A DNA stretch of 64,000 nucleotides from Salegentibacter maritimus (GTDB lineage: Bacteria; Bacteroidota; Bacteroidia; Flavobacteriales; Flavobacteriaceae). The DNA is taken from positions 96,073 through 160,072 of the forward strand of contig NZ_JAEHOK010000011.1 in NCBI RefSeq assembly GCF_016236915.1, in the 5' to 3' direction. The position numbers and the translations under genes were made by a program. Each line of letters begins with the position of its first letter. The stretch's first letter is position 1. Under the pieces are notes generated by a model. The model did no database searches, was not told the origin of the DNA, and saw only the letters and a list, made by a program, of their open reading frames with translations. Shown one piece after another: positions 16,730 through 25,007 of the stretch.

Positions 16730-17482
16730 TTAAGAAATCCAGTTTTTAAAATCTCGCACACGCTCCCTACTTACGATTAGTTGAAACTCTTTAAAAGTTT
16801 TCAGCTTAATCTCTAATCGACTATTGGTATAGCTAATAATATCTTCTATACAGTTAATATTAACGATAGATTTTCTATTAATTCTAAAGAAATTTTCAGG
16901 ATCTAGTTCGTTTTCCAGATTTTCTAGCGAGAGTTCTACCGGATAATTCCTTCCGGTATTAGTAGTTAGGTAAGAAGTCTTATTTTCTGAATAAAAACAA
17001 CAAATATCTTCGGTATTTATAATCTTTAAATGCTGGCCCACCTGAATCGTAAAACGAGATTTATAATCTGGCTTTGTTCCTGTTTCCAGGATTTTCTTGA
17101 AAGCATCAAAATCTATTTTTGGTGAATTTTGCAGATAATTTTCTCTAAACTTGGTTACAGCATTGATCAATTCTTCCTCATCTATAGGCTTCAACAAATA
17201 ATCTACGCTGTTCAGTTTAAAGGCTTTTAGTGCATATTCATCATAGGCTGTGGTAAAAATAACGGCACTATTTATTGTTACTTCTTCAAAAATTTCAAAA
17301 GAGATGCCATCGCTTAATTGGATATCTAAAAAAACCAGGTCTGGTGCAGTATTTTCCTTAAACCAGGCAATTCCTTCATTCACCGAATGCAACATCACGT
17401 TTACTTCTAAACCGATTTTATTTAGCATTCTTTGCAAACGCCGGGCAGCAGGTTTTTCGTCTTCTACAATTACTATTTTCAT
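16730..17482 (-). CDS. LytTR-family response regulator
   Basis: A 250-residue regulator. The receiver domain (about 1-120) has acidic residues EDE at 7-9, the phosphate-accepting Asp53 in LVFLDIQLSDG and a late Lys in YLLKPIDEEE. The LytTR DNA-binding domain occupies about 145-248 (FFRINRKSIVNINCIEDI). The start ATG at 17482 (MKIVIVEDE) overlaps the stop of the preceding 2TM gene by one base (TAATG). A longer frame to 17542 would overlap that gene by 60 bases and lacks family similarity. It is the output of the sensor kinase two genes upstream. Confidence 0.94.
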   Translation of the reverse strand: MKIVIVEDEKPAARRLQRMLNKIGLEVNVMLHSVNEGIAWFKENTAPDLVFLDIQLSDGISFEIFEEVTINSAVIFTTAYDEYALKAFKLNSVDYLLKPIDEEELINAVTKFRENYLQNSPKIDFDAFKKILETGTKPDYKSRFTIQVGQHLKIINTEDICCFYSENKTSYLTTNTGRNYPVELSLENLENELDPENFFRINRKSIVNINCIEDIISYTNSRLEIKLKTFKEFQLIVSRERVRDFKNWIS

Positions 17483-17796
17483 TACTCCCAACGCTGCTTT
17501 TCTTCTTTTTCCATGTATTCCCTTACTTTCCGTTCTTCCCATTTCTTTCCAAAAATAAAATTAGGTCCGAAAACACTGGCCCAATGAGCAAACAATCCTA
17601 TCCCCCAAAAGAATATGGTGCTATAATTTGATAAATTAGATAAGCCACTTATAAATCCTTCACCCTGAGTGGTGACAACAAAAATGGCGATATTTACAAA
17701 CAGATAAATTATCAGATGAACATAAAAGCCTTTAATATCCTTTACCCTTTTTTGAGCTGATTTATAACTAAAATTCTCTTTATAATTAGTTCTCAT
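17482..17796 (-). CDS. 2TM-domain membrane protein
   Basis: A 104-residue protein with two hydrophobic helices (FYVHLIIYLFVNIAIFVV and a second around STIFFWGIGLFAHWASVFG), flanked by a basic N-terminal stretch and a charged C-terminus (WEERKVREYMEKEEKQRWE). This is the small 2TM domain common in Bacteroidetes. The same layout makes up the last ~85 residues of the histidine kinase upstream, so the two are paralogues. Both junctions in the operon are TAATG overlaps, which suggests fixed stoichiometry. Its function is unknown; a partner or modulator of the kinase is inferred. Confidence 0.88.
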   Translation of the reverse strand: MRTNYKENFSYKSAQKRVKDIKGFYVHLIIYLFVNIAIFVVTTQGEGFISGLSNLSNYSTIFFWGIGLFAHWASVFGPNFIFGKKWEERKVREYMEKEEKQRWE

Positions 17797-19121
17797 TATT
17801 CCCAGGATTTTGTTTTTAGTTTATCTTTATCCATTATTTCCTGAATCTTGCGCTCTTCCCACTCTGAACCATATCCAAATACAGAGAACCCATGAATTGT
17901 TAGCCCAATCCCCCATCCAAATAACGGAAACCAGAACCATTGGAAGCCCCAGTATGTGCTATAATTTATAAAAATTAAAAATGGGATTACCACGCAATAA
18001 GAGATCAAATTCCCATAAAATTCTTTCATCTCTTTTACTCTTTGCTTTGCTTTAAAATAAGCATTTTCCTTATCGATTTCGTTTGTTTCCATAATTGATA
18101 TTTGTTTGGTTAACACAGGAATTTTTACCCTAAAAATTTCTTCAGTTTGATTTATTAATACTTTTCTTTGCGTAATTTCATTGTACCTATTTACAATATT
18201 TTGTAGGCCCACGCCTTTTCTATTACTCAGTATTTCTTTCTTCTGATAATTGTTCTCGACTATAAGAAATTCGTCTTGTTCATAAATTTTTATTTTCAGA
18301 GGGCGGTTTTCACTTACAATATTATGCTTAATGGTATTTTCCAATAGTAGCTGAAGGGAAAGAGGCACCACCTTGGCTTCTTCATTGGAAATTTTTTCGG
18401 GTATTTCAAATTCAATACTGTTTTCGAAACGCATTTTCAATAATTTCATATACGTAGTGGCAAATTTTAATTCTTCCTCGAGACTCACTAACTCTTTATT
18501 TTTTTGCTCCAGAACATATCGATAAATTTTAGACAAGCCGGTTGTAAATCGTTGCGCCTGATCTGGATTTTCATCTATAAGTGAAGCCAGCACATTGAGA
18601 CTATTGAATAAAAAATGCGGATCTAATTGATTTTTAAGTGCATCAAATTTGGCTGAAGCAGCCCCGGCAATAATTTTCTGTTCTTTAACCTTTTTTTCCT
18701 GTAAAGCCTTATAGAAATATATAAGATGGAAAAACAGGGAAATAATGGTGGTAAAAAGTAGCGGAAACAGGTAATTATTTATTCTCTCATTTGTCCAAAA
18801 CTCCTGTAATGGGATTCCGTTATAAACCACGTAATGCAAAACCCGGCAAAAGAAATAACCAATTAAGGTTAAAATAATAGACCCCAAGGCTCCAAACAGG
18901 ACTTTTTTTAAAGTGGCTTCTTCCCAGGTTATTTTTTCACCAAACCACCAAAAGTAAAGTCCGTTAATTAAAGTGAGTATAAAGCTGTATGTAAAGAAGA
19001 TAAACCAGACTTCTAAATTCCGGAATTTCTCGAATTCAAAACCGCCAAAAATTAATTCTAAACAGATAATAAATACCGCAACCCCAAGACTTATTTTTAA
19101 TATTTTCAGAATAAACTTCAT
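17796..19121 (-). CDS. LytS-type sensor histidine kinase with C-terminal 2TM domain
   Basis: A 441-residue membrane sensor. Four hydrophobic helices fill residues ~1-140. The His-kinase block follows with the phospho-acceptor His169 in QLDPHFLFNSLNVLASLIDE. A reduced ATPase domain (about 250-340) has LLENTIKHNI (N box) and GVGLQNIVNRY (G box). Unusually, the chain continues after the ATPase domain into a 2TM domain (about 355-441, AKQRVKEMKEFYGNLISYCV ... GWGIGLTIHGFSVFG ... WEERKIQEIMDKD). The 2TM gene and LytTR regulator follow with one-base overlaps. The signal sensed is unknown. Confidence 0.92.
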   Translation of the reverse strand: MKFILKILKISLGVAVFIICLELIFGGFEFEKFRNLEVWFIFFTYSFILTLINGLYFWWFGEKITWEEATLKKVLFGALGSIILTLIGYFFCRVLHYVVYNGIPLQEFWTNERINNYLFPLLFTTIISLFFHLIYFYKALQEKKVKEQKIIAGAASAKFDALKNQLDPHFLFNSLNVLASLIDENPDQAQRFTTGLSKIYRYVLEQKNKELVSLEEELKFATTYMKLLKMRFENSIEFEIPEKISNEEAKVVPLSLQLLLENTIKHNIVSENRPLKIKIYEQDEFLIVENNYQKKEILSNRKGVGLQNIVNRYNEITQRKVLINQTEEIFRVKIPVLTKQISIMETNEIDKENAYFKAKQRVKEMKEFYGNLISYCVVIPFLIFINYSTYWGFQWFWFPLFGWGIGLTIHGFSVFGYGSEWEERKIQEIMDKDKLKTKSWE

Positions 19122-19312
19122 CTATTTTTAAATTAGAACACTAAAATGGGTTAAAGCAATTTATACTACTAATTATTATTTCTGAATTGTAAAAAAACGA
19201 ACCTGAACTGTCATTTCTTTAGAATCGATTTAAACTGTTAATCAAAAAACATGGTTTACATATTTCTTAACATATAAATCAATAATTTAGGACTTCAACC
19301 AATACCTAAATT

Positions 19313-19747
19313 ATGAATATTTTTGAAGCTTTACGACAGGAGCATGAAATACAGCGACATCTTGTTGCCAAGTTAGTAGAAACCCACGGCGATACCCAAG
19401 AGCGTAAAAAGATTTTTGAACAATTAAAACACGAGTTAAAGATTCATGCAGATGCCGAAGAAAGGCATTTTTATATTCCTTTAATAAAAAAAGACCTTAC
19501 CCAGGAAAAAGCCAGACACAGTGTAGCTGAACATCACGAGATGGATGAGCTTATAGAACAACTGGAAGACACAGAGATGGATGCTTCCAACTGGCTTAAA
19601 ATCGCAAAAGAATTGGAGCATAAGGTAATTCATCATTTAGATGAAGAAGAACAGGAAGTTTTTCAAATGGCCGGAAAAGCGCTAACCGATAACCAAAAGC
19701 TTTCCCTTGCCGAAGATTACAATAAAGAAATTAAGAAAATGAGATAA
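19313..19747 (+). CDS. hemerythrin-like (HHE) iron-binding protein
   Basis: A 144-residue all-helical protein with the HHE histidine/glutamate pattern: RQEHEIQRHL, KIHADAEERHFYIPL, VAEHHEMDELIEQ and KVIHHLDEEEQEVF. Hemerythrin domains bind a di-iron centre and sense or buffer oxygen, NO or iron. It is cytosolic (no signal). It is transcribed divergently from the LytTR kinase operon (191-base gap) and is followed by a long palindromic repeat that may end its transcript. Confidence 0.9.
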   Translation: MNIFEALRQEHEIQRHLVAKLVETHGDTQERKKIFEQLKHELKIHADAEERHFYIPLIKKDLTQEKARHSVAEHHEMDELIEQLEDTEMDASNWLKIAKELEHKVIHHLDEEEQEVFQMAGKALTDNQKLSLAEDYNKEIKKMR

Positions 19748-19811
19748 TTGAAAAGGCCAATTAATAAGCTTTCGGAATAAATTAAATTGAGGAAAGTCAG
19801 GCTAAGGAAAA

Positions 19812-19967
19812 GAGATTGTTTGAAAAAGTTTATTCTCGTCAAGCTGAACTTGTTTCAGCTTCTAACATGTTCTTTAATTATCATCATATTAGATCCCCGA
19901 TAAAGAATCGGGGCAGGCTCTGAAATAAATTCAGGATGACGTTTTTAAAAAATTCTCAAACAGTCTC
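19812..19967. repeat. dispersed nested palindrome (element B), longest copy
   Basis: Outer arms GAGATTGTTTGA (19812-19823) and TCAAACAGTCTC (19956-19967) can pair over 12 bases with one wobble. Inside are CGTCAAGCTGAACTTGTTTC and, near the other end, TTCAGGATGACG, plus a small CCCCGATaaagaATCGGGG hairpin. It lies between convergent genes (hemerythrin ending 19747 and NADH dehydrogenase ending 19984). A T-rich run follows, so it may also terminate transcription. Confidence 0.75.
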
Positions 19968-19983
19968 TTTCTCTTTTTTCTTT

Positions 19984-21291
19984 TTATATCTCTTCTTTAT
20001 CTAATTTCATTTGTTTTTCATAGCCTTTAAAAGGCCTAATAATTAGTCGGGCCGCTTTATCATAATTCCAATAATTATATAGCCAGTTAAAGAAAGTCAC
20101 CAAACGATTTCTAAAGCCAATAAGAAACCAAAGGTGCACAAACATCCAGATAAACCAAGCCATAAAGCCGCCAAAAGAGCCTTTATCTAAATCTACTACT
20201 GCCCTATTTCTTCCTACCGTGGCCATAGTCCCTTTATCTTTATATTTAAAAGGTTCCAGGGTTTTACCATTCACAATATTCATAATATTAGCGGCCAGGT
20301 GTTTTCCCTGCTGAATTGCCGGCTGAGCAACCATTGGGTGCCCCTTTGGATAATCTTTGGTTTGCATTAAAGCAATATCACCTATGGCAAAAATATTTTC
20401 GTATCCTTTAATTTGATTAAAAGCGTTCACCTCATATCTATTGGCCTTTTCTACCAATGCCCCGGCCTTTAAACCTTTAACCGGTGCCCCTGTTACCCCG
20501 GCTGCCCAAATAAAAGTCTCTGTTTTTAATTTAAGATCGGTATTGGTGGTTACCAAATGCCCATCATATTCCTTTACCATAGTATTTAAATGAACTTTCA
20601 CACCGAGTTCTTCCAAAAACTTATGAGCTTTCTTAGAAGATTTTTCGCTCATTGGGGGTAAAACCCTGTCCAGTCCCTCTAAAAGATGAATATTCATTTC
20701 ATTAGGATTAATATCGGGATAATCGTTAGGGACAATATGGTTTTTAAGTTCGGCTATGGCACCGCTTAATTCTACCCCGGTTGGTCCGGCACCCACTAGC
20801 ACAAAATTTAGCAGTGCTTTTCTTAATTCAGGATCATCGGTAATTACCGCCTGTTCCAAATTCTCCAGGATCAAACTACGAATATTTAGGGCCTGTGGAA
20901 CCGTTTTCATCCACATTCCGTTTTTCTCAATACTTTCATTTCCAAAGAAATTGGTCTTAGATCCCGTTGCGATTATCAGGTAATCGTAAATTAAATCTCC
21001 AATAGAAGTTTCAATAAGGCTTTTTTCAGGATTTATAGATTTTACCTCAGCCATCCTAAAAAGGCATTTCTTGCTGTTTCGTGTAATTTTACGCATCGGG
21101 TACGCAATAGAATCGGGTTCTAAACCGGAGGTAGAAACCTGATAAAGCAAAGGTTGAAATGTATGGTAATTATGCCGATCTAGAATTACAGTTTGTACGT
21201 CCTCGCCAATCAATTTTCTTACCATGGCCATTCCTGCAAAACCGCCACCAATAATAACGACTCGAGGTAAATTTGTTCTTGGAATATTCAT
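19984..21291 (-). CDS. ndh: type II NADH dehydrogenase (NDH-2-like)
   Basis: A 435-residue flavoprotein. The FAD-binding motif VVIIGGGFAGMAMVRKL is at residues ~11-27 and a second Rossmann motif FVLVGAGPTGVELSGAIAEL is near 160-180. FAIGDIALMQT carries the Asp that binds FAD. The C-terminus has a hydrophobic amphipathic segment (about 380-410, FMAWFIWMFVHLWFLIGFRN) for membrane attachment. NDH-2 enzymes oxidise NADH and reduce quinone without pumping ions. It is a single gene with a 180-base upstream gap to the divergent sigma operon. Confidence 0.92.
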   Translation of the reverse strand: MNIPRTNLPRVVIIGGGFAGMAMVRKLIGEDVQTVILDRHNYHTFQPLLYQVSTSGLEPDSIAYPMRKITRNSKKCLFRMAEVKSINPEKSLIETSIGDLIYDYLIIATGSKTNFFGNESIEKNGMWMKTVPQALNIRSLILENLEQAVITDDPELRKALLNFVLVGAGPTGVELSGAIAELKNHIVPNDYPDINPNEMNIHLLEGLDRVLPPMSEKSSKKAHKFLEELGVKVHLNTMVKEYDGHLVTTNTDLKLKTETFIWAAGVTGAPVKGLKAGALVEKANRYEVNAFNQIKGYENIFAIGDIALMQTKDYPKGHPMVAQPAIQQGKHLAANIMNIVNGKTLEPFKYKDKGTMATVGRNRAVVDLDKGSFGGFMAWFIWMFVHLWFLIGFRNRLVTFFNWLYNYWNYDKAARLIIRPFKGYEKQMKLDKEEI

Positions 21292-21471
21292 AAAACTTGG
21301 TTTTTCTCCAATAATTAGAGATTATAAAATACCACAATTATCGCGGTAGTGCCTTCAAATTTAAGTTTTCTGATTCTTTAGTGGAAAAAATAAAGTGTCA
21401 TTAACGCGAATTTATACTTTTTTGTAACATTGCAGGTACTTGCGCTACATATAAGTTGCTAACCAATTATT

Positions 21472-21966
21472 GTGAACAAGGAATTAGAACATCAATTTGT
21501 AACCAACCTGGAAAGGCACCAGAATATTGCACATAAAATTTGCCGTATTTATACGAATAATCAAGATGCGCATAACGATCTTTTTCAGGAAATAACCATT
21601 CAGCTCTGGAAAGCTTACCCAAAATTTAGGAGCGAAGCAAAATTTAGTACCTGGATGTACCGGGTGGCACTTAACACTGCTATTACGTTATACCGAAAGA
21701 AAAAAAGAAGTATACCTACACAAGATTTTGATACGGTAGATTTTAAGATTAAAGCAGAAGAATATGACGATGAAACCGAGCAACAATTAAAAGTAATGTA
21801 TGCCGCAATTCAGGAATTAAATGATATTGAAAAGGCACTTGTTTTTTTATATCTGGAAGATAAAAACTACAGGGACATTTCTGAAACCCTTGGTATTACT
21901 GAAGTAAATGCAAGAGTGAAGATGAATAGGGTAAAAACAAAATTAAAGAACATTTTAAATCCGTAG
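21472..21966 (+). CDS. ECF sigma factor
   Basis: A 164-residue sigma-70 family protein. Region 2 is at about residues 10-75 (NNQDAHNDLFQEITIQLWKA, FSTWMYRVALNTAITLYRKK). Region 4 is at about 110-160 (ALVFLYLEDKNYRDISETLG, VNARVKMNRVKTKLKNIL). The start codon is GTG at 21472, the first start in the frame. The downstream membrane protein begins 6 bases after its stop, so they form an operon in which the membrane protein is the probable regulator. Confidence 0.92.
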   Translation: MNKELEHQFVTNLERHQNIAHKICRIYTNNQDAHNDLFQEITIQLWKAYPKFRSEAKFSTWMYRVALNTAITLYRKKKRSIPTQDFDTVDFKIKAEEYDDETEQQLKVMYAAIQELNDIEKALVFLYLEDKNYRDISETLGITEVNARVKMNRVKTKLKNILNP

Positions 21967-21972
21967 TGAATA

Positions 21973-22611
21973 ATGGATGGATTGGATTTATTAAAAAAAG
22001 ACTGGAAAAAACGGGAAAGCAGCTTACCCCATCTTTCCTATAACCAAATATACCAAATGCTATGGAAGCGATCTTCTTCTATAGTAAAATGGATTTTTGT
22101 AATTAGTATTATTGAATTTTTATTCTGGGCACTTATTACGGTTTTTATGGCAGACCATGAATATTGGGAGGAAATGGAGCGTATTCATCTAAAAGAATTT
22201 ACCGTAGCCACCTATGTAATTAATTACGGCATTACTTTTTTCTTTATTTTTTGCTTCTATAAAAACTACCGAAAAATATCTTCTACAGATAATGCAGCTC
22301 AGTTAATGAAAAATATTTTACGAACCAGAAAAACCGTAAAGTACTATATAGGTTATATTTTGATTTCTACAGCATTAGTTGCTTTAATCTACACTTATTT
22401 TATGATGGATTATCATATTTCAAGCACTACAGTAGAAGATATCGAAAAGTACAGTTTTACTCCTTTACAATGGTTAATGTTTGCAGTAATAATGATTGGA
22501 GGACTTGCTGTGTTTCTTGGATTAATATGGCTATTTTACCGGGTTATTTATGGAATTCTACTGCGAAGATTAAATAATAACTATAAAGAATTAAAAAAAT
22601 TGGAAGTGTAG
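21973..22611 (+). CDS. four-helix membrane protein paired with ECF sigma factor
   Basis: A 212-residue protein with four clear hydrophobic segments: about residues 38-58 (VKWIFVISIIEFLFWALITV), 80-98 (YVINYGITFFFIFCFY), 124-146 (YYIGYILISTALVALIYTYF) and 165-192 (WLMFAVIMIGGLAVFLGLIW). The N-terminal ~35 residues are charged and cytosolic-looking (LLKKDWKKRESSLPHLSYNQ). I do not recognise an anti-sigma domain by motif, but its position 6 bases after a sigma-factor gene suggests that role, with the N-terminal tail as a possible sigma-binding part. No catalytic motif was seen. Confidence 0.75.
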   Translation: MDGLDLLKKDWKKRESSLPHLSYNQIYQMLWKRSSSIVKWIFVISIIEFLFWALITVFMADHEYWEEMERIHLKEFTVATYVINYGITFFFIFCFYKNYRKISSTDNAAQLMKNILRTRKTVKYYIGYILISTALVALIYTYFMMDYHISSTTVEDIEKYSFTPLQWLMFAVIMIGGLAVFLGLIWLFYRVIYGILLRRLNNNYKELKKLEV

Positions 22612-22681
22612 ATTCTCATTTAAAAGCTACTTTTATTTTACCTAATTCATATAAAAGTTGGGAGGTTTACTAAGCTTAGAC

Positions 22682-22703
22682 CCTGAAACGAGTTCAGAAT
22701 GAG
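22682..22703 (+). repeat. remnant of dispersed element B
   Basis: CCTGAAACGAGTTCAGAATG resembles the inner arm of the nested palindromes at 12827 and 19812. It is too short for a confident assignment. It lies in the gap between the membrane protein and lpdA. Confidence 0.4.
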
Positions 22704-22753
22704 ATTTCTTACCAGGCCAAAGGGTTTATTTAAATCTCAGTGGATAAAATAGA

Positions 22754-22787
22754 AAACGGCTGTTTGAAAAAACCAAACAGCCGTTTT
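22754..22787. terminator. bidirectional rho-independent terminator
   Basis: A 14-base perfect stem AAAACGGCTGTTTG / CAAACAGCCGTTTT with an AAAAAC loop, flanked by A on the left and T on the right. It stands between the convergent sigma operon and lpdA. Confidence 0.93.
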
Positions 22788-22808
22788 TATATAACTATTA
22801 AATTCTAC

Positions 22809-24215
22809 TTACACATGAAGCGCACGATTTTCGGTAGCGGCAAGAGCAGCTTCCTTAACGGCTTCAGCATAGGTTGGATGTGCGTGGCTCATTCTGGCAA
22901 TATCTTCTGCAGATGCTCTGTATTCCATTGCAACAACAGCTTCAGCAATAAGATCGGCGGTACGTGCACCAATCATATGTACGCCTAAAACCTCATCGGT
23001 TTTTTCATCGGCAAGAATTTTCACAAATCCGTCTATATCGCCACTTGCCCTGGAACGTCCAAGGGCGCGCATTGGGAATTTTCCTTCCTTATACTTCACA
23101 CCTTCTTCCTTAAGTTGTTCTTCGGTTTTTCCTACTGCGGCAACTTCAGGCCAGGTATAAACAACACCCGGAATTAAATTGTAATCAATATGTGGTTTTT
23201 GTCCCGCAATAGTTTCAGCAACAAAAGTTCCTTCCTCTTCGGCCTTATGGGCCAGCATCGCACCTTTTACCACATCGCCAATAGCATAGATATTATCTAC
23301 ATTGGTTTGCAAGTGTTCGTTTACTTCAATTCTGCCTTTATCATCAACTTTTACTCCGGCAGCATCAGCATTTAATCCGTCGGTAAAAGGCTTACGTCCA
23401 ACAGAAACAAGGCAGTAATCTGCTTTTATTTCAATTTCCTTATCCTTTTTATCATCTGCCTTTATAATAATCTCATCTCCCTTACGCTCTACCGATTTCA
23501 CCTTAGTAGACGTATGGAATTTTACACCTTGCTTTTTAAGCACCTTTTGAAGCTCTTTTGAAAGCGCAGCATCCATAGTAGGAATAATTCTATCTAAAAA
23601 CTCTACTACGGTAACCTCGGCTCCCAAACGACGGTAAACCTGGCCTAGTTCCAAACCAATTACACCACCGCCAATCACGACCATGTGTTTAGGAATTTCT
23701 TTTAATTTTAAAGCTTCAGTAGAAGTAATCACTCGTTCTTTATCCAACTCGATAAACGGAAGGTTAGCCGGTTTTGAGCCTGTGGCAATAATGGTTTTAG
23801 CCGCCTCAATGGTTTCGGTTTCCCCATCGTTTTTTGTAATATTGATATGGGTTTTATCCTTAAAAGAACCTACACCTTCAAAAACATCTATTTTATTTTT
23901 ATCCATCAGGAACTTCACCCCATCACAAGTTTGACTTACCACTGAAGATTTACGCTCCATCATTTTCTCAAGGTTTACTTTTACCTCTCCCGGAATATCT
24001 ATCCCGTGCTCTTCGAAATGTTTTACAGCATCGTGGTAATGGTGAGAAGAATCCAACAATGCTTTACTTGGAATACACCCTACGTTAAGACAGGTTCCTC
24101 CCAAAGTTGAATATTTTTCTATGATAGCAGTTTTCATTCCCAGTTGTGCGCAGCGTATAGCGGCCACATAGCCTCCGGGGCCAGAACCTATAACTGCAAC
24201 ATCATATTTACTCAT
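22809..24215 (-). CDS. lpdA: dihydrolipoyl dehydrogenase (E3)
   Basis: A 468-residue flavoprotein disulfide reductase. FAD-binding motif VAVIGSGPGGYVAAIRCAQL is at residues ~6-25 and the redox-active cysteines are in GGTCLNVGCIPSKALL (about 39-54). The NAD-binding motif VVIGGGVIGLELGQVYRRLG is near 180. YAIGDVVKGAMLAHKAEEEG and the C-terminal HAHPTYAEAVKEA (catalytic His) complete the set. It re-oxidises lipoamide in 2-oxoacid dehydrogenase complexes and the glycine cleavage system. Normal length; stand-alone gene, with the Lrp-like regulator 100 bases upstream on the same strand. Confidence 0.96.
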   Translation of the reverse strand: MSKYDVAVIGSGPGGYVAAIRCAQLGMKTAIIEKYSTLGGTCLNVGCIPSKALLDSSHHYHDAVKHFEEHGIDIPGEVKVNLEKMMERKSSVVSQTCDGVKFLMDKNKIDVFEGVGSFKDKTHINITKNDGETETIEAAKTIIATGSKPANLPFIELDKERVITSTEALKLKEIPKHMVVIGGGVIGLELGQVYRRLGAEVTVVEFLDRIIPTMDAALSKELQKVLKKQGVKFHTSTKVKSVERKGDEIIIKADDKKDKEIEIKADYCLVSVGRKPFTDGLNADAAGVKVDDKGRIEVNEHLQTNVDNIYAIGDVVKGAMLAHKAEEEGTFVAETIAGQKPHIDYNLIPGVVYTWPEVAAVGKTEEQLKEEGVKYKEGKFPMRALGRSRASGDIDGFVKILADEKTDEVLGVHMIGARTADLIAEAVVAMEYRASAEDIARMSHAHPTYAEAVKEAALAATENRALHV

Positions 24216-24316
24216 AATTTTAATTTTTGTATTATTTTTCTAATAAAGTAAACACAAAAGTACAACTATTCAAATCAATGACCAATGAAGGAATTATACA
24301 TTCTAAAATTTAGAAA

Positions 24317-24775
24317 TCAAAGGTTTATTGCAGTTGTATTTTTTACAGGACTAATTACAAAGGTGCTTTGGGTACTGCCAATATGGTCTAAATTAGTAAG
24401 CTTTGTCACCATAAATTCCCGATAGGCTTCCATGTCTTTTACAAGAACTTTTAAAATATAATCATATTCTCCACTAACGTGATAACATTCCAAAACTTCG
24501 GTAAGTTTAGTGACCTCAGCTTCAAACTTGGTGAGATAAGACCGGGAATGCTGAATAAGTTTTATTTGGCAGAAAACCATAAAATTCTTTGCTACCTTTT
24601 GAGGAGCAACAAGCGCTACGTATTTTGAAATCACCCCCTCCCTTTCAAGTCGCTTTATACGTTCAAAAACCGCGGTAACCGAAAGCTGCAACTTGTTGGC
24701 AATTTCTTTATTAGTCATTTTACTATCCTGCTGCAGGTGTTTTAATATTTGAAGGTCTTTCTGGTCTAAATTCAT
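24317..24775 (-). CDS. Lrp/AsnC-family transcriptional regulator
   Basis: A 152-residue regulator: N-terminal winged helix-turn-helix (about 1-60, KMTNKEIANKLQLSVTAVFE, RIKRLEREGVISKYVAL) and a C-terminal RAM/ACT-like ligand domain (about 65-145, VLECYHVSGEYDYILKVLVK). The ATG at 24775 (MNLDQKDLQIL) is preferred over the upstream ATG at 24796 because it gives the usual short N-terminus. It is divergent from the trans-sulfuration enzyme gene at 25008, the most likely target; Lrp-type proteins often sense the amino acid used by the neighbouring enzyme. Confidence 0.93.
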   Translation of the reverse strand: MNLDQKDLQILKHLQQDSKMTNKEIANKLQLSVTAVFERIKRLEREGVISKYVALVAPQKVAKNFMVFCQIKLIQHSRSYLTKFEAEVTKLTEVLECYHVSGEYDYILKVLVKDMEAYREFMVTKLTNLDHIGSTQSTFVISPVKNTTAINL

Positions 24776-24892
24776 TGTTGATTTATGTTGGAGCATTAAT
24801 ACTATAAAATCGATAGAGCTATATTTTCGCTGAAATTTATCTGGACTTTAAATGAAAAATTTTCTAAAGTATTGGAAATTTAAATTAAATAT

Positions 24893-24905
24893 AGAATTTA
24901 ATTCT
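24893..24905. promoter_or_regulatory. possible Lrp/AsnC operator
   Basis: A perfect odd palindrome AGAATT-T-AATTCT lies in the very AT-rich 232-base gap between the divergent lrp-like gene and the trans-sulfuration gene. Lrp proteins favour AT-rich palindromes of about this length. The site is an inference from position and symmetry. Confidence 0.4.
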
Positions 24906-25007
24906 AAACAACTCAATTTAAACAGTTTTATTTACTAATTATATAATTTTAAATTGATTTTAATTCTTTATAAGTATATTTTTATAGGAATTTAAAATAA
25001 CATAAAG

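Noticed and set aside
17483..17542. Longer start for the LytTR regulator
   Set aside because: It overlaps the 2TM gene by 60 bases; the ATG at 17482 gives the standard receiver N-terminus.
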